From Tritrichomonas foetus (taxonomy: Eukaryota; Parabasalia; Tritrichomonadida; Tritrichomonadidae), in NCBI GenBank assembly GCA_001839685.1, contig MLAK01000956.1, positions 1 to 43,338 on the forward strand: a stretch of 43,338 nt of DNA, written 5' to 3'. Shown here one piece after another: positions 1-9,586 of this stretch. The position numbers and the translations under genes are program-made. Numbering within the stretch: the first letter of the stretch is position 1; each line of letters starts with the position of its first letter. The notes under the pieces are model-generated. The model had not been told where the DNA came from. It ran no database searches and worked only from the letters and a program-made list of their open reading frames with translations.

Positions 1-10
1 GTGGTAGGAC

Positions 11-65
11 AAAGGTTTATGGGATGGTCCCACAAAATCTTTGGGGGACCATTTTGTAAACCTTT
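11..65. repeat. Imperfect inverted repeat (two-part hairpin)
   Basis: AAAGGTTTA at 11-19 pairs with TAAACCTTT at 57-65, and inside it ATGGTCCC at 24-31 pairs perfectly with GGGACCAT at 45-52, leaving a 13-base loop. It is markedly more GC-rich than its surroundings. It could be a terminal or internal palindrome of a small mobile element, or a transcript-end structure of a gene beyond the left edge. The sequence does not decide between these. Confidence 0.55.
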
Positions 66-956
66 CATATAGGAGGAAAATGAAATACGTTTGTAACTTT
101 TAAATCTTTTGTTTTGTGAGAAAATATATGATTTGATAGGAACTTTAAAAGCTATTAGATTTTACATAAAATATCAAAAAAATGCCCAAAGAAAGTCAGC
201 CCATGAGGTTTAGATAGTTTCTGAGTGGATAAATACTCTCCAATTGAACACATAATTTCCATTTTTCGTCAATTTTTTAGGTGTGCTGTAATCAGCTGAG
301 AAATTGATATGATACTTCTCAAAGGTAAACTTTCTGTGAAATTGAAAATTTTTGGAACAAAGTGACTTATTTCTTTGGTTCATACCAAGGCATTTACAAA
401 GTAACAAAAACTCGGATTTAAACAAGACAATACTCTATTTGAAAGTAATGAATTATTTAAAAATCAACTTCAATGTCATTAAGAAGATATTTCGAAAAGA
501 AATGTTTAGATGATCCTTCTGATTATTTGTTGTGAAAGTGGATAGAAAACAATCAATTAAACAGACAAGTCATCATAGGTTTTTTGTGCTCAAATATGAG
601 TTGGGGGAGATTTTGTCATGGAACTAGAAACTCCTTGCATTGAAAAACATGTAAAGTAAATTTCAACAAGTTGATATTTAATATAAATAACCATGTGTCT
701 TTAATAACCGGCATGACATAATCCGAAAACATATTATAGAGTCTTATGATACTCGTGACTACGTGAGATAAAACAACACATCGAAAACGGATAGAATCTT
801 TCAATTTTATTCAGTAAATTTCACCAGATTGAAGTTCTAGCTTTCTTACTTCATTATTTAAGTAGTTTATCTCAACTATAGGAATATATCAACTCTTTCT
901 CCCTTTGATTCATGTAAAAAAAATGCCATAAAAGGAAAAAATGACATTTTACATCC

Positions 957-965
957 TCATTTTTC
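957..965 (+). promoter_or_regulatory. Putative initiator (Inr)
   Basis: TCATTTTTC lies 19 bases upstream of the ATG at 985. It fits the TCAYTW-type initiator known from Trichomonas vaginalis, which sits within a few tens of bases of the start codon. The assignment rests on motif similarity and position only. Confidence 0.4.
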
Positions 966-984
966 GGCACAAACGAAATAAATA

Positions 985-1581
985 ATGAACATTGCCATTT
1001 TAGAGGAGATAAAGAACATTTATAAAAATAAATTATTTAAACAAGTGGAAGCATATGAAAAAAGTCTGGAGACAATTGTTAGAGAAAAAAAGGAGGATGA
1101 TATAAAAATTCAAAATTTATTGGAAGATCTTTTAGACGTCGAAAATAAACCAATTCTATCTGATCTTCCAAAAGCTAACAAAAATGATCAACCCCTTCGC
1201 AATTTTGAATCCGCTATCAAGAAATTAAATAATCATATTGATTCAACATATAGGCTGATGAAAGAAAATGCAACAATTCAACAAAGACAATTTGTTATTG
1301 AATCACTTCATAATTCTGCCAACAGTATATTTGAATCAAACTTGTCAAAACTTTCAAAACGAAAAGAAATCTTGAAAAACAGTCTTGACAACCAAATAGA
1401 TGAAAAAGAAAAGCATCGCATTGAATTAGAAAATACTTATCGGAAATTAATCAATCAATCAAAAGTTGATCACTACAGGCAAGCAACAGAAACAACAAAA
1501 ATGCTGATTGCAAACCTTGTAAACTCGATCAAGGTCAGGGCTGTTGAAGAAAATTACCTCTCTAAGTATCTGGATCCATAA
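985..1581 (+). CDS. Hypothetical coiled-coil protein
   Basis: This ORF encodes 198 residues from an ATG preceded by AAATAAATA and an Inr-like TCATTTTTC. The protein is rich in Lys, Glu, Asn and Ile, and is predicted by eye to be almost entirely helical, with heptad-like stretches around residues 1-50, 70-105 and 120-195. It has no signal peptide, membrane segment or recognised catalytic motif. A short acidic, Pro-containing segment (about residues 45-70) separates the helical blocks. I do not recognise the family. The length and composition suggest a small structural or scaffold coiled-coil protein, but no function can be assigned. It stands alone, with non-coding DNA on both sides. Confidence 0.75.
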   Translation: MNIAILEEIKNIYKNKLFKQVEAYEKSLETIVREKKEDDIKIQNLLEDLLDVENKPILSDLPKANKNDQPLRNFESAIKKLNNHIDSTYRLMKENATIQQRQFVIESLHNSANSIFESNLSKLSKRKEILKNSLDNQIDEKEKHRIELENTYRKLINQSKVDHYRQATETTKMLIANLVNSIKVRAVEENYLSKYLDP

Positions 1582-2827
1582 TTATCGAGTATTAATGAAA
1601 CAATTTGATTTATCAGACAGCTGGTTTCATCAATGGAATTGTGATACGCCTCTCTTTATCATATGTAAAAAATTATAGCTATTCATTTTTCCTATTAATG
1701 GAAAATCTTTTGTCTTTTAATACCAGATGTATATTATTACTTTTCAAATTACCAACAAGAATTTATGAATATAAATATATATCAATATTTAAAGTTGTCT
1801 TTGAAAATAATGACGAATTCCATATTAATATATTTCATTCATGGTATATATGGATGAAATTCTAATAATTTTACATGAAAATCACGTATTATCTTAGTTA
1901 AATCACAACACGAATTTTGAACGAGTGATTTTTAGGCCATAGTTATTTGAGTGGCAACTAGATTTTTATATTGAGTATATTGTCATAATGACAAAGATAG
2001 AAACGTTTTTTTTTTTTTTTTTTTGGTGTGTGTGTGTGCGCGCACCCTTTGTCTCTTCTTTAAATGCTCACTGTTCCCATTTATGCAGATGAAAATGTAA
2101 TGGGAATGGACAGCATTAAAAATATGGAATGGAAAGTAATAATTTTATCTCAAAATATGGATCCTTTCATGCGGTTTTATATTGATAGTTTTCATATTAA
2201 AAATCTTGTGAATTATAGAATATAATAAGAGATAGATTAAAGATAAATTAAATGTGATACTATAGATAGTAACTCAGTGGAGAAAACAACTTATCAAACT
2301 GTTTTTATGATTTAATCACCTTTAAAACGCATTATTAGTACATTATGAAGTAATTAAACCAGTTTTATATGGATATCAATCTTGTATTATATATATATCA
2401 TATCGTTTAAGTTCATGCAATTCATAAAATATAAATGCGTTTTTCTTTTAAATTAATGATTTATCTAATGCAATCCAATTCATTTAAGTTAATACAATCA
2501 CATAAGTTCAAATAATGATTTAATAATGCAACAGTATATGGTTTTTCTTATAAATCAATCAATCCATTTCAAATATGGAAAATAATCATGAATTGAAGAA
2601 GACAAAATATTATTTTTCGAATTAATCTCATTATTTAGTTGTTGTCATAAAAGTTCAACAATTTCATAACAACCTTGAGAACATTCTATATAAAGTGGTG
2701 TTTGATAAAAATTTATCGAGATTCCATTTCCAAAATACAACTTTGGTGGGAGATCTTTGGACAACAAATATTAGAAATCATAAATAGAACACAAATATTT
2801 TTCAAAATTTTAGTTTATTCCTTGATT
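1582..2827. other. AT-rich intergenic region
   Basis: No supported gene is seen; short open frames here are low-complexity and have no homologous look. The only notable element is a poly-T run followed by an alternating GT/GC tract at about 2006-2045. The right end is the 3' side of the convergent acetyltransferase gene. Confidence 0.6.
2006..2045. repeat. Poly-T tract plus (GT)n(GC)n tract
   Basis: Nineteen T residues (2006-2024) are followed by an alternating purine-pyrimidine run of GT repeats then GCGCGCAC (2026-2045). Alternating GT/GC DNA of this kind can adopt left-handed Z-DNA under supercoiling. It is a simple-sequence feature and probably polymorphic. Confidence 0.8.
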
Positions 2828-3319
2828 CTATACAATTTTTTCCATAATGTAATCATCCATCACGTATCCATTACCAATATCAGTTACAACAGAATCAATT
2901 GTCTTAAATCCCATATTTTTGTATGATTCAATTGATCCATAATTGTATTTATTTACTGTTAAGTAAACAGATTTCAAATCTTTTTCCTTGGCAAAATTAC
3001 ATGAAAAGTTAACAGCATTACGTGCGATTCCTTTTCTTCTGAAATCTTTATCGACATAAATCTTGCTTAAAAACAATTTTTCTTTTTCTGGCTGAATGCC
3101 AAGATAGCCGACATTTTTACCATCTGCTGTTAAAAAGAAATAATTGTATCCATTTTTGATCTGTTGCTCAACCGCTTTTGGACTTTGGTATTTTTCGATC
3201 ATATATGGAACCTGACCTTTTGGAAGCATTGGCCCATAATGTTGATACCAAATTTTAGAGGCAAGTGTGCAGAGTTCCTCAACTTTGTTTCCCATTGGAA
3301 CAACTGTTGTAGTGATCAT
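2828..3319 (-). CDS. GNAT-family N-acetyltransferase
   Basis: The protein has 163 residues from the first true ATG (MITTTVVPMG) and is an acetyl-CoA-dependent N-acyltransferase of the GNAT fold. The frame is open five codons further upstream, but only to a TTG, so I start at the ATG at 3319. The acetyl-CoA-binding motif A is clear: a beta strand (LFLSKIYVDKDF) followed by the pyrophosphate-binding loop RRKGIA, and motif B includes YKNMGF near the C terminus. The segment before motif A (IWYQHYGPML, VPYMIEKYQSP) closely resembles bacterial, Firmicutes-type GNAT proteins. That makes lateral acquisition plausible, but this is from memory of the family rather than from a search. The substrate is unknown. 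The gene stands alone and shows no operon context. Confidence 0.85.
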   Translation of the reverse strand: MITTTVVPMGNKVEELCTLASKIWYQHYGPMLPKGQVPYMIEKYQSPKAVEQQIKNGYNYFFLTADGKNVGYLGIQPEKEKLFLSKIYVDKDFRRKGIARNAVNFSCNFAKEKDLKSVYLTVNKYNYGSIESYKNMGFKTIDSVVTDIGNGYVMDDYIMEKIV

Positions 3320-3914
3320 TTGTGAATTGTGCAAAAAGAGATTTGGCCATTTAACTTATCATATTTTTGAATAGATTTCTGTTAACATACAGAAAATAGT
3401 TGATGGAAAGCCTTTTTTTGAAAGAATTTTTTTTATACAGTCTCTCAAATAAAGAATAGACGATCATTATATATTCATTATATATTATTCTATTTGAAAA
3501 AAATATTTCCATTTATCATTGATTTATCTCATTGTAATATATACATTTTACCAATTAAAATGGAAAGTTAATTTTATAAGATAAAAGTAAAGTAGTTATT
3601 TTGATATAAAATTTACTTCATGGTATTGGTATTTGATCAGAATTCATTGGAAAGTCTTTTGTTTCCCTGATATCAATAAATAACATTTAAAAACTATAAA
3701 AATATAACTCTTAATTGGCACCAAACTTTAAAAAGATTTCATCCAAATTTAGTCAATTATTCAGGTGAATTAGAATTTCTGGCTTAATTTTTGGTAGTAA
3801 TGCAGAGGTATAAAAAAGAAAACAAAAGATTTAAATGACTTAAAAACTTTTAAATAAAATATTTTCAAAAAATACTAAATGAGTCAAAATTAGTTACTTA
3901 TCTTTGCTCATAAA
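3320..3914. other. AT-rich intergenic region
   Basis: This is the shared spacer upstream of the acetyltransferase gene and downstream of the Myb gene, both on the minus strand. I see no gene, repeat or clear regulatory motif in it. Confidence 0.6.
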
Positions 3915-4880
3915 TTAGAAATTGAAATCTCCCCAAAGATTTCCTTGATCGTAGCATTCGAAAAGATCAAATTCATTTTGTGGAATATCAAGATAATCAA
4001 ATGATGAGACAATTGTCCGTGTCATTGCGGACATTACTACATCATTCATATCTTGACAAGATTCATTTTCTTTCTCGAATTCAATTGGATTATTTTCTGC
4101 CACTGGCGGAGAATATGGTGATGGAATTTTGATCTTTGGGGTTGGGAGTGGCGCTGAAAACACGACTCCCTTATTTATTTGTGGCATGACCTTGATGCAA
4201 CATTGGTTGAGTGCTGGAGCAACTAAAGGTGCTCTTATTTGGCCGGAGCATTGTGCCGAAATTTTAGCAGAACTTTGGGCCGAGTTTTGAACTGAACATT
4301 GGAAGGACAAATGCTCAGAGCATGTGCTTTGCATTGAACATTGTGAATGTGGATACTTTTCAGATATTTGAAGTGATGAAATATTAGATACTTGATTTTT
4401 ATCAATTGGTTGATTCTTTGATCGCCTTCTCGCAATCAGCATCCATCTATTTCTAATGCTATTATCTGACCGATTCTGGAAGAACTTTCCAATCTTATTC
4501 CATTTTCCTCCGAATTCAGAAACTTTTTCGGTGAGCAGATTATCTTCTTCTTGCGACCAAGCTTCTTTGCGGAGGTTGGGGTTAAGATAGTTTTTCCATC
4601 GTTCACGGCATTGTCGAGGATTCCTGGTCTCGATCAATTTAGAGATTTTTATCCAATCTTTCGCGCCATATTGATTCACCAAGTCAATGAGGAGCTGGTC
4701 TTCTTGCTCAGTGAACTTGACCTTGATTGGGGAAACCTTTGCCATGAGGATGGGCTGCCCTGTGGAAGTGATTGGATGTGGAATAGTGTGACGTAGTGGC
4801 TGAACACCACCCATTGATGCATTGATTGATGCATTGATTGATCCGGAGGCGCCCTGTGTGGGAAAACCGTCAATCATCAT
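3915..4880 (-). CDS. R2R3 Myb-like DNA-binding protein
   Basis: The protein has 321 residues and starts at MMIDGFPTQG. Two Myb/SANT repeats lie at about residues 53-103 and 104-152. The first has KFTEQEDQLL, then DWIKISKLI, then RQCRERWKNYL; the second has AWSQEEDNLL, then WNKIGKFF, then SIRNRWMLI. The helix-turn-helix recognition helices and tryptophans are therefore present, with aromatic replacement typical of protist Mybs. An N-terminal stretch (SINASINASM) and a Ser/Gln/Cys-rich linker (residues 165-215, with repeated QCS and QSS units) flank the domain, and the acidic C terminus could be an activation region. Trichomonads have expanded R2R3 Myb families, some of which bind initiator-type promoters. 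The DNA target of this one is unknown. A TCATTATATCAG initiator-like sequence lies just upstream of the ATG. Confidence 0.92.
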   Translation of the reverse strand: MMIDGFPTQGASGSINASINASMGGVQPLRHTIPHPITSTGQPILMAKVSPIKVKFTEQEDQLLIDLVNQYGAKDWIKISKLIETRNPRQCRERWKNYLNPNLRKEAWSQEEDNLLTEKVSEFGGKWNKIGKFFQNRSDNSIRNRWMLIARRRSKNQPIDKNQVSNISSLQISEKYPHSQCSMQSTCSEHLSFQCSVQNSAQSSAKISAQCSGQIRAPLVAPALNQCCIKVMPQINKGVVFSAPLPTPKIKIPSPYSPPVAENNPIEFEKENESCQDMNDVVMSAMTRTIVSSFDYLDIPQNEFDLFECYDQGNLWGDFNF

Positions 4881-6428
4881 CTCTGATATAATGATTTTTT
4901 TTTCTTTTTTCCTTTTTTCTATAAAAAATAAACTTTCAATAATATTTTTTGAATTATTTTGACAGAATTATTTGCAAAGAAAATAATTTTTGAATGCGAC
5001 CGACCTTTATTTGATAACATTTGGGTATAATTTCACTGTAATATTTTTGAATAATAATAACATTCAATGTATCTATGTTTCTGTTTGTTATACATTCAAT
5101 TTATTCTGAATTCCGTTTCATTTTTCTGAATTTTACTCATATCAATGTAAAACAATATTTTTCTTTATACGATTATTCTTTTTTGGTATAAACTGATTGT
5201 CTGAATTTTAAACTTGCATTACAGCTAATGTATAATAGTTCTCTTCACTTTTGATAAAAAAGACCGTATTTCATAAGTTAATAAGAGAACAAAATACTGA
5301 TAAATTGAATATATAATCAAATTCACACGAATTTTGATGTCTTCTGAAATTTTGATTTTCACAATTTAGCCAGGAACTGTAAAATTCTACTAGAATTATT
5401 CTAGATAAAATAAATGTGTGAAGCATTAGATGGTCTTCTTTTGATTTCCTGAATTTATCGACAATACTGGGATTTCAGAAGGCTCATTAATTTGGGGTTT
5501 TTCTTTGAAATTGAAAGTATTTATTACAATTACCATATTCTTACAAAATTGAATTGTCAAAATCTTGATTATTGAATTATTGAGAGACAAATGAAATGAA
5601 AAGTTCACATTGTGTTGATTTCATCAATTTATTGAATTGTCAACTTTCCGAATTAAAATGATATTTATCACAGTTTTCGTGAAAACAAGGATGTGAATCA
5701 GAGTAATATTTCTTTTCTTTATGGGGAAGAAGTTATTCTTTCATTTTACCATTCATCTCATATTTCTTCATAAATTGAATAAATAACGCATATCGTATTA
5801 CATTCAATTTTGATAACACAAATGGTCGAATAAGATCAATATATCAAAAAATTGATTTTTCCTGTTGTAACAATAGGAGAATTGACAGTATCTTTGGTTC
5901 TTTTAACTAATTATGGAATTTTCCCCTCTCATCTTTCTGTTTGTTTCGAAACTCTTATTTTGTGTGCATTTATTCAAATATCACATAAAAAATAAGTAAT
6001 GTGACTATTTCACGATATCATATTATTTTTATAATCATCAACATATATTGAAATGATTTTGTTTCGCAAGATTTTTATGAAGAGGTCATTTTCACTTTCC
6101 TTGACTTTTTGTAAAGTACATTTCTAGCTCCATTTTATCTTTTCTCTTTTTCTTGATATGTGATTGCTTATAGTTTATGAAATCCAAAGACATACTGGAA
6201 TTTTGATAGAATTATCAATTTCAACTGTTATTTTATTCACATAAGATGAGGAGACCTGGTATTGTTAAATAAAATAACTAATTGGATCATACCTATAAAC
6301 ATTGAAGATCACAAAATATAAACAAATTTGATAATATTTGGCATTCGATTTTTATTTATTTACTTTCAAGTCATTCATTCATTTTCATAAATGATTTAAA
6401 AATTATTATTGATTTCTCAAATTCAACT
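4881..6428. other. Long AT-rich intergenic region
   Basis: About 1.5 kb lies between the Myb gene and the DCX-NTPase gene, both on the minus strand. Short open frames are scattered through it but none has domain-like sequence. I see no tRNA, repeat array or mobile-element end. The left end is the Myb promoter region. Confidence 0.55.
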
Positions 6429-8207
6429 TTAAAGTGAACCTTCAATGGCCTCATATTCATCAGCCTCTGCAAATTGATCAAGTTTTTCTTCTTCATCAGG
6501 CTGTCCATTAATGACAAAGTCAAGTTTTGCGTTTTTGTCAATTGAATTCACAATTGATGGTGATACAACCTTTGATCCAGCATTCAACAAGCTTTCACAG
6601 AGTGCCTTTAACTTTTCAACAGCGACTAGTCTTCTTGATTCATCGATTGATGATTTAATTGGTGAATATTTATTTTTCACTGTTGCTTTATTTTTCATAG
6701 CTCCAACTGCATTACAAAGATCGGTGAATGCTTTGATGTATGTTGGACAGCCGAGGCAATCAAGAGCATCAAGACGGAGTTTGAGTTGAGGAACTGTTAA
6801 TACTCGTTTATCGGCTGGTCTGATTAACTTTTCGGTTTCAATTAATTCGATATTAGGAAGAAGTTGGACAAGCTTGTTGTTGTCACGTGCAGAGACAACG
6901 AATGGATCTTTTAACATATTAAATGCTAGATGCTTCTTGAGTTGATCAGGGCACGTGTCAAGATGGTCGATGACATAGTAAACGTGTTCTAAACCGCAAG
7001 CTTTGGCAAGACGGATTGGAACAGTAGCCAAAACTTTGTAAAATTCTGTGGATGATTGATCAGTCTTATGATATGCTTTATGAAGGTCACGACCAAGATT
7101 TCTGATTTCTTCACCATTTACATTTCCGACAGCGAAAAATGGAGATGGGAGTTGTGAAAGTGATTCCACTTTAGGAATTGTGAGAAGCCATTTGGCAAGA
7201 ATGTCTGCAAGTGGGTTAATTTGATATGCACAATATTTGAGGGAATAAATCGTGGTATTTATGATAAATCCGTAAAGGTCAGATGGATCACAAATATCAA
7301 AATTGGCCATGAATACCAAAATCTTTGATGTTTGTAATTTCACAAATAACGATTTTGCTAGTTCATAAAGAACCGAAGATCGACCGCTTTTTCCAGGACC
7401 AACAATAGCATAGCGAATTTCGAGTGGCTTTCGATCATAAAGAAGATCAGCAACTTTCTTTTCAATTGTAATGTCACTTTTTATAGATTGATCAACGTAA
7501 CTTTGAATAAACATTTCACGTTGAGTATTTCGAATCATTGCACGAATACTTAACGAGTTTGGAACTTTCATCATATCTTTTCTATCAAGCTGACAAAATC
7601 TCGCATAATTCTCATCTCTGAATTGGTCTTCAACAGTTTTTGTGGATCTTGGCAATTTCACTTTTGGCAATTTGTTATTGTTAGAAGTGTCAGGCTTATC
7701 CTCTTCTTCTTCTTTTGGCTCATCTTTCTTGAAAAGGAAAGAAACCGAATCGTAAATTGATCTTGTTCGAGATGGCAATCTTCTTCCATTAGCGCCTTCC
7801 TCTTTAGCTTCTTCTTCTTCCTCTTCTTCTTTGTGATTGATCGATGATTTGCTTCCATCTACCCTGATAAGAACATCACGCCCGTATTTGTTATCTGTCG
7901 AATTCTTTTTACCGGAATTGAATGGCTCGCCGCATGAAACTACAAGCGTCATTTTTGGCTGAACTTCGGAATCTTCTTTTATCAGTTTTCCTTCAAGCGT
8001 GTATACTTTTTTAGCGAACGTGGGAAGTGATAATAATTCGTGTGATTCGTTTATTAACTTCTTGAGTGTTGTGAAGTGATACATGCGAGGTGGTGCGCGA
8101 CTGTAGCCATTTCTGATTAATGTTATGTTAAATCCTTGAAGGGAGCGAGCTGAAAGTGATGAACTCTTTCGACTCATGAATGTGATTATTTTTCTTGACT
8201 TTTTCAT
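6429..8207 (-). CDS. Doublecortin-domain / P-loop NTPase fusion protein
   Basis: The protein has 592 residues. Residues 25-97 look like a doublecortin (DCX) domain, a ubiquitin-like fold that binds tubulin: FNITLIRNGY, YHFTTLKKLI, then KKVYTLEGKLI and a final TLVVSCGEPF strand. An acidic Glu-rich linker follows (about 126-172), then a P-loop NTPase-like region from about 200. Walker A is GPGKSGRS at 270-277, where the lysine position holds Arg276. A Walker B-like strand, VYYVIDHLD, is at 409-417. The layout resembles STAND or AAA-type signalling NTPases. The likely role is microtubule-associated, but this is inferred from the DCX domain alone. Arg for Lys could mean weak or no hydrolysis. The first ATG overlaps a GAAAAAGT sequence like the promoter element seen elsewhere here, so Met11 (MSRKSSSLS), preceded by TCACATTC, is an alternative start. 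Confidence 0.75.
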   Translation of the reverse strand: MKKSRKIITFMSRKSSSLSARSLQGFNITLIRNGYSRAPPRMYHFTTLKKLINESHELLSLPTFAKKVYTLEGKLIKEDSEVQPKMTLVVSCGEPFNSGKKNSTDNKYGRDVLIRVDGSKSSINHKEEEEEEEAKEEGANGRRLPSRTRSIYDSVSFLFKKDEPKEEEEDKPDTSNNNKLPKVKLPRSTKTVEDQFRDENYARFCQLDRKDMMKVPNSLSIRAMIRNTQREMFIQSYVDQSIKSDITIEKKVADLLYDRKPLEIRYAIVGPGKSGRSSVLYELAKSLFVKLQTSKILVFMANFDICDPSDLYGFIINTTIYSLKYCAYQINPLADILAKWLLTIPKVESLSQLPSPFFAVGNVNGEEIRNLGRDLHKAYHKTDQSSTEFYKVLATVPIRLAKACGLEHVYYVIDHLDTCPDQLKKHLAFNMLKDPFVVSARDNNKLVQLLPNIELIETEKLIRPADKRVLTVPQLKLRLDALDCLGCPTYIKAFTDLCNAVGAMKNKATVKNKYSPIKSSIDESRRLVAVEKLKALCESLLNAGSKVVSPSIVNSIDKNAKLDFVINGQPDEEEKLDQFAEADEYEAIEGSL

Positions 8208-8271
8208 AACATTTGCAAAAATATATTTCTATCGTCCAACAATAAAATACATGATATACCGTTTACTATAT

Positions 8272-8301
8272 CAAAAAGTTTACGAGTCTTATGAAAAAGT
8301 T
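8272..8301 (+). promoter_or_regulatory. Two CAAAAAGTT/GAAAAAGTT elements
   Basis: CAAAAAGTT at 8272-8280 and GAAAAAGTT at 8293-8301 lie 65-95 bases upstream of the minus-strand DCX-NTPase start, 21 bases apart, about two helical turns. On the gene's own strand they read AACTTTTTG/AACTTTTTC. The same element occurs upstream of several other genes in this window, which is the reason for calling it regulatory. Confidence 0.35.
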
Positions 8302-8639
8302 AGATTGAACATATCATTTTGCCAAAATGAATTTTAATTATCCCGAAATATATTTACCCTTCTATTTAACTCTCGTCAAATTTTTGATGTACTAATAGCA
8401 AAAGATGTTTTAATTTTAATAATTTCGAATAATGTATCTATTATTTTAAACTTAATGAAAAAAAATTGACATTACTTCAAACTAGTTGAGCTTGATGCTA
8501 AGAAACAATTTACTATTTATAAATTAATCATTTAATAATATTAGATATTTGAAAAGTTCAAGTATCTTGCCTCATTATAATATTGAAGTTATTTTCATTT
8601 TAGTACTCAAAATGATTTTCCTCATCACATCAAACTTTA

Positions 8640-9037
8640 CATGTTGATGAATGTTTATCGGATCGATATGATTCGACCAAACATCAGGTCATCTGAGGAA
8701 CATGGCAAAATCTTTCGTCATCACTCACCAAATACTGATGTTATATTGTGCAATGAATTAAATTACTCTTTATAAGGATCTACTTAGTAAATATTCATCA
8801 TGTGTATCGAATAATGACATTATATGATTCCAAAAATTGTGAGGCACCAATATACAAGATAATAAATATATTTGTTTTAAAAACCTTTTGCTTTTCAAAT
8901 GGAATTGAAAAACAATATTGTATGAAAAACTACTTTCTGATGCATGTGAGAATGGTGATATTGAAATGGTTAAACTTTCCCAAAAGTATCCAAAAATGGA
9001 TGTCAAAGCTCAAAGAAATTTTCATTTATATTTTATG
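8640..9037 (+). pseudogene. Decayed DUF3447/ankyrin gene relic
   Basis: Two fragments in different frames match the style of trichomonad DUF3447-ankyrin proteins. The first (8640-8693) reads HVDECLSDRYDSTKHQVI and then hits a stop; this matches the DxYDSTKHxV box typical of those families as I remember them. The second (8924-9037) reads SDACENGDIEMVKL, then YPKMDVKAQRN, an ankyrin-type helix-loop unit. Between them the sequence is full of stops and shifts. The relic is in the same orientation as the Rab gene and next to nothing it could belong to. It is probably a remnant of one of the many ankyrin paralogs. Confidence 0.55.
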
Positions 9038-9472
9038 ATAATTTTTACATTTCACTGGAATTGAGAATAAATATTAAAAGAACTCTACATGGCATAGCTA
9101 TATCTAATGAATTTACCAGAATTGTGAGGTTGCACGAATTAAAATGATTTCTTTTCATAAAGTCCCAAATTCGGTCATTTTTTTTCATTTTATATATTCG
9201 TAAGAATTTTTGAACTAATCATCCTAATCTCCATAAAGAATGAAACTAGATTATCGAAAATAAATTCACACTTTCCAATAGTCGAGAAAATTGATGAATA
9301 CAAATCTCATCACACTCTTTATTTCTCTAATATAGAATATCAGCCAAACAGCATGGTTTCGCCTTTATTCCAAGATTAGAATTCATAAACATGAAACACA
9401 AAGATTGATGAAGATATCTTCCAACTTTTTGAGTCTAATCGACCAAAAGAAAAATGGTTATTAATCTCAATT

Positions 9473-9555
9473 CAAAAAGTTATTAATCAAGTTGCAATTT
9501 GTATTGAAAAAGTTACCGAATGCATAGAAAAAGTTGATAGTACATAGAAAAAGTT
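9473..9555 (+). promoter_or_regulatory. Cluster of four AAAAAGTT elements before the Rab gene
   Basis: CAAAAAGTT (9473-9481) and three GAAAAAGTT copies (9506-9514, 9527-9535, 9547-9555) precede the Rab ATG at 9587. The last three start 21 and 20 bases apart, placing them on one face of the helix. An opposite-strand copy, AACTTTTTG, lies at 9423-9431. The clustering and phasing suggest a binding site for a sequence-specific factor rather than chance A-richness. Confidence 0.45.
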
Positions 9556-9586
9556 CGAAAAGAGAAAGGTGAAAATAGAAAATATC

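Larger units (their letters stand above)
1..984. other. AT-rich intergenic region with an edge hairpin
   Basis: No convincing coding region is visible on either strand; the short open frames lack recognisable motifs and have no supporting start context. The left edge (11-65) holds an imperfect inverted repeat, described separately. The last 30 bases hold the start region of the next gene. Confidence 0.6.
8208..9586. other. Divergent intergenic region with relic and promoter motifs
   Basis: This spacer separates the minus-strand DCX-NTPase gene from the plus-strand Rab gene. It contains two CAAAAAGTT/GAAAAAGTT elements near the DCX gene, a decayed DUF3447/ankyrin relic at 8640-9037, and a cluster of four further elements before the Rab ATG. 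No intact gene is seen. Confidence 0.6.

Noticed and set aside
1605..1865. An 86-codon plus-strand frame after the first gene
   Set aside because: Hydrophobic, AT-driven sequence with no upstream initiator and no motif. It looks like chance translation of AT-rich DNA.
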